A DNA stretch of 14,167 nt from Bacillota bacterium (GTDB taxonomy: Bacteria; Bacillota; Clostridia; Acetivibrionales; DSM-1351), in contig JAEYTP010000047.1 of assembly GCA_023433945.1 (NCBI GenBank), positions 1 to 14,167 on the forward strand. Reading direction: 5' to 3'. The position numbers were made by a program, and so were the translations under genes. Below, piece by piece: positions 1 through 6,394 of the stretch; within the stretch, counting starts at the first letter, position 1; the number at the start of each line of letters is the position of its first letter. The notes beneath the pieces are model-generated. The model was not told where the DNA came from. It made no database searches and was given only the letters and a program-made list of their open reading frames with translations.

Positions 1-238
1 ATATTGCAAAATGCTTGTGAAATAATTAATTATTTCCGTAAAATACATTTATAAAATATGTTTATAAAAGTCTATAAATTTATGATATAACGTTTAATGG
101 TGGCTGTCAATAATAATTTGAGATATACAAAAGTGACCTTTTTTACATGCAGAGCAAGACTTTCAAAGAATTTTTGCAAACTTTTCATTATGTAAAAATT
201 GGTTTTAAATTATAATATATCTAACTAAAATTTATGCA
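1..238. other. AT-rich non-coding upstream region
   Basis: This stretch is very rich in A and T, and stop codons in all frames leave no convincing gene. It holds short runs such as repeated TTATAAA and the palindrome ATAAATTTAT near 74-83. A TATAAT hexamer lies at 211-216, but no good -35 box sits at the right distance. It may include regulatory DNA for a gene to the left of the window, which cannot be seen. Confidence 0.5.
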
Positions 239-278
239 TTAACATTATAATTATTGACTTTCTCGGTAATAATGTTAA
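239..278. promoter_or_regulatory. Candidate operator, inverted repeat over the ROK promoter
   Basis: Two 12-base arms, TTAACATTATAA at 239-250 and TAATAATGTTAA at 267-278, are reverse complements at 11 of 12 positions and are separated by 16 bases. The -35 box lies between the arms and the right arm runs into the -10 box, so a dimer bound here would block RNA polymerase. ROK regulators bind AT-rich palindromes. Autoregulation by the gene downstream is inferred from position, not demonstrated. Confidence 0.5.
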
Positions 279-281
279 AAT
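254..281 (+). promoter_or_regulatory. Sigma-A-type promoter of the ROK gene
   Basis: TTGACT (254-259), a 16-base spacer and TAAAAT (276-281) match the vegetative consensus well. Transcription would start near 288, giving a short leader of about 40 bases before the ATG at 328. Confidence 0.6.
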
Positions 282-327
282 AAATTCAAAACATTAGAAA
301 ACAACTTTTACAAAAGTGTGAGGTAAT

Positions 328-1461
328 ATGTTAAATCTAACCGATACAGCTACTGAGAGAAGAAGACAGACAAGGAATAGTATTTTTAAATATATATATG
401 ACTCTGATTGTCCCAAAACCAAGCTAGCGATAGCTAACGACTTATCTCTTAGCTTGCCGACAGTGCATCAGAATCTTGCAGAGTTACTAGAAGCAGGGCT
501 GATTCGCTATTCAGGGGTAGTACCATCAACGGGTGGTAGAAGAGCAAAAGGTATTATTATTAACCAAAGCATCCGTTTCTCTGTTGGTATTTCATTAAAT
601 GAAAGTAGTCTGAGCTTTATAGCTGCTGATTTGAAGCTTCAGGAAATAGCCTATAAAAAGACTGCAAAATTTGTAATGAGTGAGATTGAAGACCTTGGTT
701 TGTTTATTGCGGATAACCTAGAAGAGTTCCTTGACGAATTTAAACTAGACAGAAAGAAATTATTAGGGGTAGGAATAGCTATTCCCGCTATAATTGATAT
801 AAGTAAGCAAGAAATAGTGATGGCACCTACTCTAGATTTGAAAAGCAAAAGCTTAAAAATGCTTACAAGGAACATACAATACAATGTTTATGTTGAAAAT
901 GATGCTACAAGCGCTGGCTTTGCTGAGTGGTGCGCACGGCCAAAGCATGGTAATATGGCGTATATTTCGCTTGAAAACGGAGTGGGTGGGGCATTATTTG
1001 TAAATGGTGTACCCTATTCGGGGGACAATCACCGCAGCGCAGAGTTTGGCCACATATGTATTGTGCCGGATGGATTGCGTTGTAAGTGTGGAAAACAGGG
1101 GTGCCTTGAGGCATACTGCTCCTCTAAAAGAATTAGTGATGATTTGGGTATTACTGTAGACGAATTTTTTAATGGGGTTGCCTCGGGGGATGAACGCTAT
1201 AAACATTTACTAAATGATTTTCTTAAGCATCTTTCGGTGGCAGTAAATAACATACGCATGTCAATGGATTGTGATATTATAATCGGCGGAGCTATGTCTC
1301 AGTACCTTGAGCCATATATTCCACAACTACAGAACTTCGTTGCGTACAACAATATCAATGAAAGTAGTGTGGACTATCTGAAGCTCAGCCAGTATCCTAA
1401 AAGGGCTGTTCCACTTGGAGTTGCACTCCATTTTATAAAAGGCTTTATTGAGAGTATCTAG
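328..1461 (+). CDS. ROK-family transcriptional regulator (NagC/XylR type)
   Basis: A 377-residue protein of the usual length for ROK repressors. Residues about 12-75 form a winged helix-turn-helix (LAIANDLSLSLPTVHQNLAEL, then a wing with STGGRR). The rest is a sugar-kinase-like ROK domain: a GVGIAIP phosphate loop near 147-153, VENDATSAG near 189-197 with the Asp that is catalytic in ROK kinases, GVGGALFVNG near 218-227, and EFGH followed by a zinc site, CxCGxxGCxE, at 252-261. The sugar-contacting His242 and Glu261 are retained, so it probably binds a sugar or sugar phosphate, but the ligand cannot be read from sequence. The start is supported by GAGGT at 320-324. The only neighbour visible is a convergent radical SAM gene, so the target operon may lie to the left or elsewhere. 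Regulation is probably autogenous through the inverted repeat over its promoter. Confidence 0.9.
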   Translation: MLNLTDTATERRRQTRNSIFKYIYDSDCPKTKLAIANDLSLSLPTVHQNLAELLEAGLIRYSGVVPSTGGRRAKGIIINQSIRFSVGISLNESSLSFIAADLKLQEIAYKKTAKFVMSEIEDLGLFIADNLEEFLDEFKLDRKKLLGVGIAIPAIIDISKQEIVMAPTLDLKSKSLKMLTRNIQYNVYVENDATSAGFAEWCARPKHGNMAYISLENGVGGALFVNGVPYSGDNHRSAEFGHICIVPDGLRCKCGKQGCLEAYCSSKRISDDLGITVDEFFNGVASGDERYKHLLNDFLKHLSVAVNNIRMSMDCDIIIGGAMSQYLEPYIPQLQNFVAYNNINESSVDYLKLSQYPKRAVPLGVALHFIKGFIESI

Positions 1462-1535
1462 GTATCTGGTTTTTATAGAACGTGCCTGGTATATATATTT
1501 AGAGGTTAACTTTGCTAGATAATTATTTAGAACGT
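1454..1535 (+). repeat. Direct repeats starting at the ROK stop codon
   Basis: GTATCTAG (1454-1461), which contains the TAG stop, is followed at once by GTATCTGG (1462-1469), a tandem 8-mer with one change. A second pair, AGAACGT followed closely by CCTGG, occurs at 1477 and again at 1529, about 52 bases apart. No protein or RNA is suggested here. Confidence 0.45.
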
Positions 1536-1553
1536 TTCCTGGAGTTACTATTT

Positions 1554-1576
1554 AAATAAATAGAAACTGTTTATTT
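1554..1576. terminator. Weak AT-rich hairpin between convergent genes
   Basis: AAATAAATAG (1554-1563) can pair with CTGTTTATTT (1567-1576) with one G-U pair and a 3-base loop. It lies in the gap between the convergent ROK and radical SAM genes and overlaps the latter's stop. The stem is nearly all A-T pairs with no clean T-run, so it is at best a weak bidirectional terminator. Confidence 0.25.
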
Positions 1577-2596
1577 TGTAAACCTGCCCGCATAGCCACA
1601 TTTTTGGCACAGCTCCTCTTTTGCCATTCTGTTTGAGAAGCCTTCGTATATAGCGGTTGCTCTATCTGAAGCTATTATTTCTGAGATAGGTTGTTTAAAA
1701 ATATTGCCCAGTTCTATAGTGCCCTCGCTGTCTAGGCAGCAGGGTACAACGGTACCATCTACAAGTATACCTAGCTGGTCACGGAGGCCGTAGCAAAAGC
1801 CTTCTTTACTAATGGTAGCAATATTTATGTCAGGCCAGTCAAATTTCTCTCCCATTCCAACATATATATTCTTGGTAAGCTTTAATTCAGGTTTTATAGA
1901 GAGTTGTGTAACTATATCAATATCGGTATGAATTCTTTCCTGAATAGCTTGCAGTATAGTATTGTTAAGACTGCTGTTGTCAGAGTTTTGGTTCCACAAT
2001 CTCAGCTCACATATGATACCTTTCTTGGCAGCACAGTTAACGAAGTCAAGAATAGGGGATAGATAGCTACTGAGGCCGGATATTTGCTCCGCAGAGGCGT
2101 AATTTTCATAGCATTGCTCAGGAGTGGAGTTATTTTCAGTGCACTGCTCTTGGGCAGAGCAGTAACCATTTCCCTGTTTTAATTCAGGGATATCACCAAT
2201 AGCACAGTCCGGCGTTTGACATCCTACAAATTTGTCCCGCCTAATGCCTTGGTAGTTTGCCTCAAAACTGTGCAGCGAAAAGCTTACCTTTCTGAGTGCT
2301 GGTGCATTTAACAGGGTATCCGAGACTTTATTTATAAGCGTTCCGTTTGTGGTGATGTTTACTTTAAGACCGGCTTCACCACAAATATCAAGCATTGCCT
2401 TTAAATTAGTGTTCAGAAATGGCTCACCCATCAAATGAAAATAGATATAGTCAGTAAAGGGCTTAATTTGGCTGACTATATAGGAGAATTCATCAATGCC
2501 CATTAGCTTTTTTGCTCTGCTGGTTTCAGGGCAAAAACTGCATCTGAGATTGCATATGTTTGTAATTTCTACATAAACCTTTTTAAAGCGTTTCAT
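1571..2596 (-). CDS. Radical SAM protein with SPASM-like C-terminal cysteines
   Basis: A 341-residue protein with the radical SAM signature CNLRCSFC (Cys15, Cys19, Cys22), which holds the 4Fe-4S cluster that cleaves S-adenosylmethionine. MGEPF (56-60) and TTNGT (82-86) are the usual SAM-binding motifs. The C-terminus has Cys268, the Cys286-Cys287 pair and CxxC at 330-333, as in SPASM or related auxiliary-cluster domains. The substrate is unknown; no precursor peptide gene is visible nearby, so peptide modification cannot be claimed. The core SLHSFEANYQGI...YLSPILDFVNCAAKKGIICELRLWN resembles a clostridial family, but residues about 122-178 appear to be an insertion rich in Cys, Glu, Gln and Asn, encoded by a 30-bp tandem repeat. 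The start is supported by GAGG about 10 bases upstream. It is convergent with the ROK gene. Confidence 0.85.
   Translation of the reverse strand: MKRFKKVYVEITNICNLRCSFCPETSRAKKLMGIDEFSYIVSQIKPFTDYIYFHLMGEPFLNTNLKAMLDICGEAGLKVNITTNGTLINKVSDTLLNAPALRKVSFSLHSFEANYQGIRRDKFVGCQTPDCAIGDIPELKQGNGYCSAQEQCTENNSTPEQCYENYASAEQISGLSSYLSPILDFVNCAAKKGIICELRLWNQNSDNSSLNNTILQAIQERIHTDIDIVTQLSIKPELKLTKNIYVGMGEKFDWPDINIATISKEGFCYGLRDQLGILVDGTVVPCCLDSEGTIELGNIFKQPISEIIASDRATAIYEGFSNRMAKEELCQKCGYAGRFTK
2084..2170 (-). repeat. 30-bp tandem repeat inside the radical SAM gene
   Basis: Bases 2084-2113 and 2114-2143 are two adjacent 30-base units matching at 23 of 30 positions, followed by a partial, more diverged third copy to about 2170. 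Because 30 is a multiple of three the frame is kept, and the units encode successive decapeptides around AQEQCTEN, TPEQCYEN and SAEQ. This accounts for part of the extra length of the protein. Confidence 0.65.
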
Positions 2597-2630
2597 TTAA
2601 TCCAAGCCTCAATATAAATAATAGATATTA

Positions 2631-2659
2631 ATTATAGTACAAAGTAATAAAAGTATTAA
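2631..2659 (-). promoter_or_regulatory. Possible promoter of the radical SAM gene
   Basis: Read on the minus strand, TATAAT (2636-2631) is preceded after 17 bases by TTAATA (2659-2654), a 4 of 6 match to the -35 consensus. It would start transcription near 2624, just upstream of the ribosome binding site. In such AT-rich DNA chance matches are common. Confidence 0.35.
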
Positions 2660-2785
2660 TAATAACACGAAGTAATTAATAATAATGCTAATTAAGTTTT
2701 GATAATTTACTTAAAGTTATTGTTAATAATACTATTCAAAGTTATGATAATAATTCTAATTAAAGCTATTAATAATCATTCAAAT
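2641..2785. repeat. Degenerate AT-rich tandem repeat, ~18-25-bp period
   Basis: Six or more diverged units begin with AAAGTTAT, AAGTATT or AAAGCTATT, continue with AATAAT, and often end with CTAATT. Units begin near 2651, 2670, 2694, 2713, 2738 and 2762. The best-conserved pair starts at 2713 and 2738. Low complexity makes the exact borders uncertain. Confidence 0.45.
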
Positions 2786-2970
2786 AATACTTGTACATTT
2801 ACATCGTATTATATCACAAGTGTAAGCTTATTAAACTAAGAATGAACATATACTTATTAGTCTAAGCATGTAGATAAAATACCTACAACAAATAAAGCTA
2901 AATAATTAAGAAAACTAATTTACAAACCAAAAGAAACTAAGAAACCAGTTAACTTACAACCCCCAAATAA

Positions 2971-2998
2971 TTGAGTTACCAGTTAAGTATGATATAAT
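2971..2998 (+). promoter_or_regulatory. Sigma-A-type promoter of tadA
   Basis: TTGAGT (2971-2976), a 16-base spacer and a perfect TATAAT (2993-2998). It leaves a leader of about 125 bases before the tadA start, with no recognised regulatory fold. Confidence 0.6.
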
Positions 2999-3130
2999 TT
3001 CTATATAAATTTTGGGAAGAATGCAATATATGATGTAGTATACTCAAGCTAGCATACTCATAATAGGAAATTGTCCTAGGGAAAGTACAGTATATAGAAT
3101 GTAGTAGACCTCATAAGCAAAGGAGCCAAC

Positions 3131-3583
3131 ATGCTGACATATCATGAAAACTTTATGAATGAAGCACTCAAAGAAGCCCAAAAGGCGTTTGAAATGGGGG
3201 AGGCTCCCATAGGTGCTGTCATCGTAAAGGATGGAAAAATAATTGCAAGAGCACATAATCTAAAAGAGAAGAAGCAGGATGCAACCTCACATGCTGAAAT
3301 TGAGGTAATCCGCATCGCGTCGGAGGTGCTTGGGGCGTGGAGATTGGATGATTGCTCTATGTATGTTACCCTTGAGCCATGCCCGATGTGTGCAGGAGCC
3401 ATTATACAGGCCAGGGTGCCCAATCTGTATATTGGCGCGATGGATCGGAAGGCCGGCGCAGCCGGCTCGGTGATAGACCTCTTCAGAGTAAAGGAGTTTA
3501 ACCATCAGGTGGACGTTGCTTATGGCGTGCTGTTTGAGCCATGTGGAGAGATTCTCTCCAGATTTTTTAAGGAACGAAGATAG
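3131..3583 (+). CDS. tadA: tRNA-specific adenosine deaminase TadA
   Basis: A 150-residue zinc deaminase that converts adenosine 34 to inosine in the anticodon of tRNA-Arg(ACG), letting one tRNA read three codons. The family signature is complete: HAE at 54-56 (His54 zinc ligand, Glu56 proton shuttle) and PCPMC at 83-87 (Cys84 and Cys87 zinc ligands). Asn43 in AHN and the N-terminal GEAPIGAVIV segment are also typical of TadA rather than of cytidine or guanine deaminases. The length is normal. AAGGAG at 3119-3125 precedes the ATG at a good distance. The gene appears to be transcribed alone from the promoter at 2971. Its 3' end is the first unit of a short tandem repeat. Confidence 0.95.
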   Translation: MLTYHENFMNEALKEAQKAFEMGEAPIGAVIVKDGKIIARAHNLKEKKQDATSHAEIEVIRIASEVLGAWRLDDCSMYVTLEPCPMCAGAIIQARVPNLYIGAMDRKAGAAGSVIDLFRVKEFNHQVDVAYGVLFEPCGEILSRFFKERR

Positions 3584-3664
3584 TTTTTTTAGCAAACGCA
3601 GGTAGTTCTTTAGAAAACCCAAATAGTTCTTCTAAAAGGAAGAATTTGTTCAAAAAACGTGAAA
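3578..3664 (+). repeat. ~22-bp tandem repeat starting at the tadA stop
   Basis: Units begin at 3578, 3600, 3621 and 3643, each about 21-22 bases: AGATAGTTTTTTTAGCAAA, AGGTAGTTCTTTAGAAAAC, AAATAGTTCTTCTAAAAGG and a poorer AATTTGTTCAAAAAAC. The first unit contains the tadA stop codon TAG at 3581-3583. Confidence 0.55.
3626..3650 (+). terminator. Weak terminator-like hairpin after tadA
   Basis: GTTCTTC (3626-3632) can pair with GAAGAAT (3639-3645) around a 6-base loop, and is followed by TTGTT. The stem is weak and the T-run short. It falls inside the third and fourth units of the tandem repeat. Confidence 0.3.
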
Positions 3665-3706
3665 ATCATAACCTAAAACTGGTCAGAAATCGTTAATCTC
3701 CAATTA

Positions 3707-3735
3707 TTGACGCTAACTTTCTTTGATGCTATAAT
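3707..3735 (+). promoter_or_regulatory. Sigma-A promoter of the ilv-leu operon
   Basis: TTGACG (3707-3712), a 17-base spacer and a perfect TATAAT (3730-3735). The predicted start near 3742 coincides with the first base of the T-box leader's basal helix, which supports both calls. Confidence 0.8.
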
Positions 3736-3741
3736 TACCAT

Positions 3742-4018
3742 TAATACGAAATATTTGATGACGGAATAAAGATGTTTTCCTTTTTGTTTTAGAGAGGCAG
3801 CGGTTGGTGAAAGTTGCTACAGAGGGTTCATGTATAGCTCATTCCTGAGAACTGGTGTTGAATTCATATGACGAATAGGCACTAGCGGTAGCAACGTTAC
3901 AGCTTTGAACGCAAAAAAAGCGTTCACTGAGAATGCATATTTAATGCATTAAATCAGGGTGGTACCACGGTGGAGTTGTCCCCTCGTCCCTGCACATAGC
4001 AGGAGCGAGGGGTTTTTT
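3742..4018 (+). promoter_or_regulatory. T-box leader of ilvB, probable Leu (CUC) specifier
   Basis: This riboswitch senses uncharged tRNA. Visible elements, in order: basal helix AATAC/GTGTT (3743-3747 with 3855-3859), the GATGA kink-turn motif (3757-3761), helix GGAAT/ATTCC (3763-3767 with 3841-3845), AGAGAG (3791-3796), an apical hairpin with GGTTGGTG (3802-3809), ACGTTACAGC near 3894-3903, and the T-box AGGGTGGTACCACGG (3956-3970), then the terminator. TGGT (3960-3963) would pair with a tRNA ending ACCA. In the loop between the ATG/CAT and GGAAT/ATTCC helices, the triplet next to the lower helix is CTC (3838-3840), a leucine codon, which suits an operon with leuA. The specifier register was deduced by hand folding and is less certain than the T-box itself. 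Confidence 0.9.
3980..4018 (+). terminator. T-box regulated intrinsic terminator
   Basis: CCCCTCG (3980-3986) pairs with CGAGGGG (4006-4012) and CCTGC (3989-3993) with GCAGG (3999-4003), loop ACATA, followed by six T. CAGGG at 3955-3959 in the T-box could instead pair with CCCTG at 3988-3992, giving the mutually exclusive antiterminator stabilised by uncharged tRNA. Confidence 0.9.
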
Positions 4019-4072
4019 ATAACCATATATACATGTGCGTTTTGATTAAATTCAGGTAAAGGAGGGCGGCAA

Positions 4073-5689
4073 ATGAAGCTGACAGGTGCGCAGGCAATTA
4101 TTAGGGCATTGGAAAAAGAAGAAGTCACTACTATATTTGGATATCCGGGTGCGGCCATTTGTCCGTTTTACGATGCTCTTCTTGATTCTAACATAACACA
4201 TGTTTTGACAAGAAATGAGCAGGGTGCAGCCCATGCAGCTAGTGGTTATGCCAGAGTGTCAGGTAAAACTGGTGTATGTGTAGCAACCTCAGGCCCCGGA
4301 GCTACAAACCTTATTACAGGTATTGCAACAGCATACCTTGACTCTGTTCCAATGGTTGCAATTACCGGTCAGGTTTCTTCAGAACTAATTGGAAGAGATG
4401 TATTCCAAGAGGTTGATATAACCGGAGCAACGTCTCCGTTTTGTAAGCATAACTATCTTGTCAAGGATGTAAAGGATTTGCCCCGCATTATAAAGGAGGC
4501 ATTTCATATAGCATCAACCGGAAGACCTGGCCCAGTGCTTATTGACATACCGGTGGATATACAAAGAGAGGAATTTAACTTCTGTTATCCACAAAATATA
4601 GATATTAAAGGCTATAAGCCAAATTATAGGGGTCACCCCCAACAAATTAAGAAAATCGCTACTGCAATTGCAAACTCGAAAGCTCCTGTTATATGTGCAG
4701 GAGGGGGAATAATTATCTCGGGTGCAACAGATATTCTTACCAAGTTAGTTGATAAATGCAACATACCTGTAGTGACAACGCTGATGGGCATAGGGGCAAT
4801 ATCGGGGGAACACCAACTGAACCTTGGAATGCTTGGCTCTCACGGTGTGTATTCTGCAAATAGAGCTATCAATGAAGCTGATTTACTCATAATTATAGGT
4901 GCCAGAGTGGGTGACAGAGCGATGAGCACCGCTGAGCGGTTATCAGAAAGAGCTACTATAGTACATATAGATATTGATCCTGCCGAGATAGGTAAAAATA
5001 TTAATGCAACCATACCTGTTGTCGGGGATTCAAAGCTGGTTCTAGAGCAGGTTTATGAAATGGCTACACCAGGAGATACTACAAAATGGGTAGAACAAGC
5101 TGAGCAATGGAAGAACAAAAAGGCTGAAGAGGACAACGGAAGAACAGTTAACCCTAGATTATTTATTAAAGAATTGTCTCACAGGCTAAGGCCCAATGAT
5201 ATAGTTACAACTGAGGTAGGGCAAAATCAGATATGGGCAGCAAATAACTTTATTGCAAGAGCACCCGGTACATTCATTACATCAGGAGGGCTTGGAACAA
5301 TGGGCTATGGCTTACCAGCAGGACTTGGAGCAAAGCTGGGTAACCCTCAAAATACCGTTGTGGTAGTAGCAGGAGATGGAAGTTTCCAGATGTCTATGCC
5401 CGAGCTTGGGACCATTAAGCAATGCGGTGTTGGTGTCAAAATAGTGATATTTAATAATTCGAGGCTAGGAATGGTTCGAGAAATACAAAAAAACCGTCAT
5501 TCCTGCAGATACTCGCAGGTATTTATGGAGCATAATCCGGATTTTGTTGCACTTGCAAAGGCATATGGATTTAAAGGTGAAAAAGTTACCAATAATACTG
5601 AGGTAAAAGAGTGCTTGGATAGGTTCTTTGAGAATGATGAAACTTATGTATTAGAGTGCATTGTTGATCCAGAGGAATACACGGTATAA
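4073..5689 (+). CDS. ilvB: Acetolactate synthase large (catalytic) subunit
   Basis: A 538-residue thiamin diphosphate enzyme that condenses two pyruvates to 2-acetolactate, or pyruvate with 2-ketobutyrate to 2-aceto-2-hydroxybutyrate, the first common step of branched-chain amino acid synthesis. The N-terminal domain carries the catalytic Glu49 (RNEQGAAHAA). The central FAD-related domain is about 190-340. The C-terminal domain has the diphosphate and metal motif GDGSF (434-438) with NN at 461-462. Two oddities: LGMVREIQ (465-472) has Ile471 where the family usually has Trp in GMVxQWQ, and the protein stops at VDPEEYTV where relatives continue with a PM-containing tail of about 15 residues. 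AAAGGAGGG at 4058-4065 supports the ATG. It is the first gene after the T-box, followed 81 bases later by the regulatory subunit gene. Confidence 0.93.
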   Translation: MKLTGAQAIIRALEKEEVTTIFGYPGAAICPFYDALLDSNITHVLTRNEQGAAHAASGYARVSGKTGVCVATSGPGATNLITGIATAYLDSVPMVAITGQVSSELIGRDVFQEVDITGATSPFCKHNYLVKDVKDLPRIIKEAFHIASTGRPGPVLIDIPVDIQREEFNFCYPQNIDIKGYKPNYRGHPQQIKKIATAIANSKAPVICAGGGIIISGATDILTKLVDKCNIPVVTTLMGIGAISGEHQLNLGMLGSHGVYSANRAINEADLLIIIGARVGDRAMSTAERLSERATIVHIDIDPAEIGKNINATIPVVGDSKLVLEQVYEMATPGDTTKWVEQAEQWKNKKAEEDNGRTVNPRLFIKELSHRLRPNDIVTTEVGQNQIWAANNFIARAPGTFITSGGLGTMGYGLPAGLGAKLGNPQNTVVVVAGDGSFQMSMPELGTIKQCGVGVKIVIFNNSRLGMVREIQKNRHSCRYSQVFMEHNPDFVALAKAYGFKGEKVTNNTEVKECLDRFFENDETYVLECIVDPEEYTV

Positions 5690-5770
5690 CTTAACAAGCA
5701 AAGCTTAAAAATGTAAGATATAATTAATAGTAACGAATAGGTCAAGGTCAATTAAAAGGAGGAAAAAAAT

Positions 5771-6277
5771 ATGGCGAAGCATACTCTTTCCGTACTAGTA
5801 GAAAATCATTCAGGGGTTCTGTCTAGAGTAGCAGGCTTGTTTAGCAGACGTGGGTTTAATATTGATAGCCTTGCGGTAGGAGTGACAGAGAATCCTGACA
5901 TTTCTAGAATGACAATAGTTGTTGACGGAGACGAATATACCGTAGAGCAGGTGAGCAAGCAACTAAACAAGCTCATTGATGTAATCAAGATAAAAAAGCT
6001 TGAACCAGATGATTCTGTTAGCAGAGAGCTAGCGCTGATTAAGGTAAATGCAAATGCCGAAACCAGAGGCGAGATTATTCAGTTGGTTGAGGTTTTTAGA
6101 GCAAATATAGTGGATGTATCAAAGAATACTCTTACAGTTGAAGCGTCGGGTGGTGTTCAAAAGGTCAATGCTCTTGAGGATATGCTAAGACAGTTTGGAA
6201 TAAAGGAAATTGTCAGAACTGGAACAATAGCTATTGAAAGAGGCAGCAAGCACATTAAGGTAGGTAGTGAGGATTAA
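5771..6277 (+). CDS. ilvN: Acetolactate synthase small (regulatory) subunit
   Basis: A 168-residue protein of standard length that binds IlvB, raises its activity and confers feedback inhibition, usually by valine. Residues about 4-76 are the ACT domain (LSVLVENHSGVLSRVAGLFSRRGFNIDSL, the classic start). Residues about 84-156 are the C-terminal regulatory domain (ELALIKVNA, then ALEDMLRQFGIKEIVRTGTIAI). The glycine-rich turn GVLSRV and the Asn at 30, near the usual effector site, are present, so feedback control is plausible though not provable here. AAGGAGG at 5756-5762 is 8 bases from the ATG. The gene's last codons are the first unit of a tandem repeat that fills the gap to ilvC. The symbol ilvH is an equivalent name. 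Confidence 0.95.
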   Translation: MAKHTLSVLVENHSGVLSRVAGLFSRRGFNIDSLAVGVTENPDISRMTIVVDGDEYTVEQVSKQLNKLIDVIKIKKLEPDDSVSRELALIKVNANAETRGEIIQLVEVFRANIVDVSKNTLTVEASGGVQKVNALEDMLRQFGIKEIVRTGTIAIERGSKHIKVGSED

Positions 6278-6361
6278 GCGGTAATAAAGTTTACTAATTA
6301 GGTAGTAAAGTAATTTCATTAGGTAGTCAAGTTTAGTTTCATTAGGTAGTCAAATTTTAAC
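6254..6361 (+). repeat. ~21-24-bp tandem repeat from the ilvN 3' end to the ilvC leader
   Basis: Units start at 6254 (ATTAAGGTAGGTAGTGAGG, inside ilvN), 6273 (ATTAAGCGG..., containing the TAA stop), 6297, 6318 and 6341. The last three share ATTAGGTAGT and differ mainly in length (21, 23 and 21 bases). The array occupies most of the ilvN-ilvC gap. Confidence 0.7.
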
Positions 6362-6394
6362 ATATAGATTAGACGAAATTAGGGGGTAAAAAGT

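Larger units (their letters stand above)
2597..3130. other. 534-base gene-free AT-rich intergenic region
   Basis: Lies between the divergent radical SAM gene and tadA. No open frame with a ribosome binding site was found. It contains a degenerate tandem repeat on the radical SAM side (2641-2785) and a good promoter on the tadA side (2971-2998). Short duplications also occur, such as CCAGTTAA at 2945 and 2979 and ATACTCA twice within 3040-3060. No riboswitch or tRNA was recognised. Confidence 0.6.

Noticed and set aside
1571..2596. A peptide-modifying (RiPP) radical SAM system
   Set aside because: There is no precursor peptide ORF, transporter or protease next to the gene, and the family core is also found in non-RiPP radical SAM proteins.
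3287..3622. 111-residue minus-strand ORF over tadA
   Set aside because: Antisense to tadA. Its N-terminal part reads through the tandem repeat after the stop, and no ribosome binding site or family resemblance is present.
3859..3868. TTC (Phe) or ATT (Ile) in TGAATTCATA as the T-box specifier
   Set aside because: The GAA-NNN-A pattern looks tempting, but this lies outside the stem I helices formed by GGAAT/ATTCC and AATAC/GTGTT, so it belongs to the region after stem I. CTC at 3838-3840 lies in the proper internal loop.
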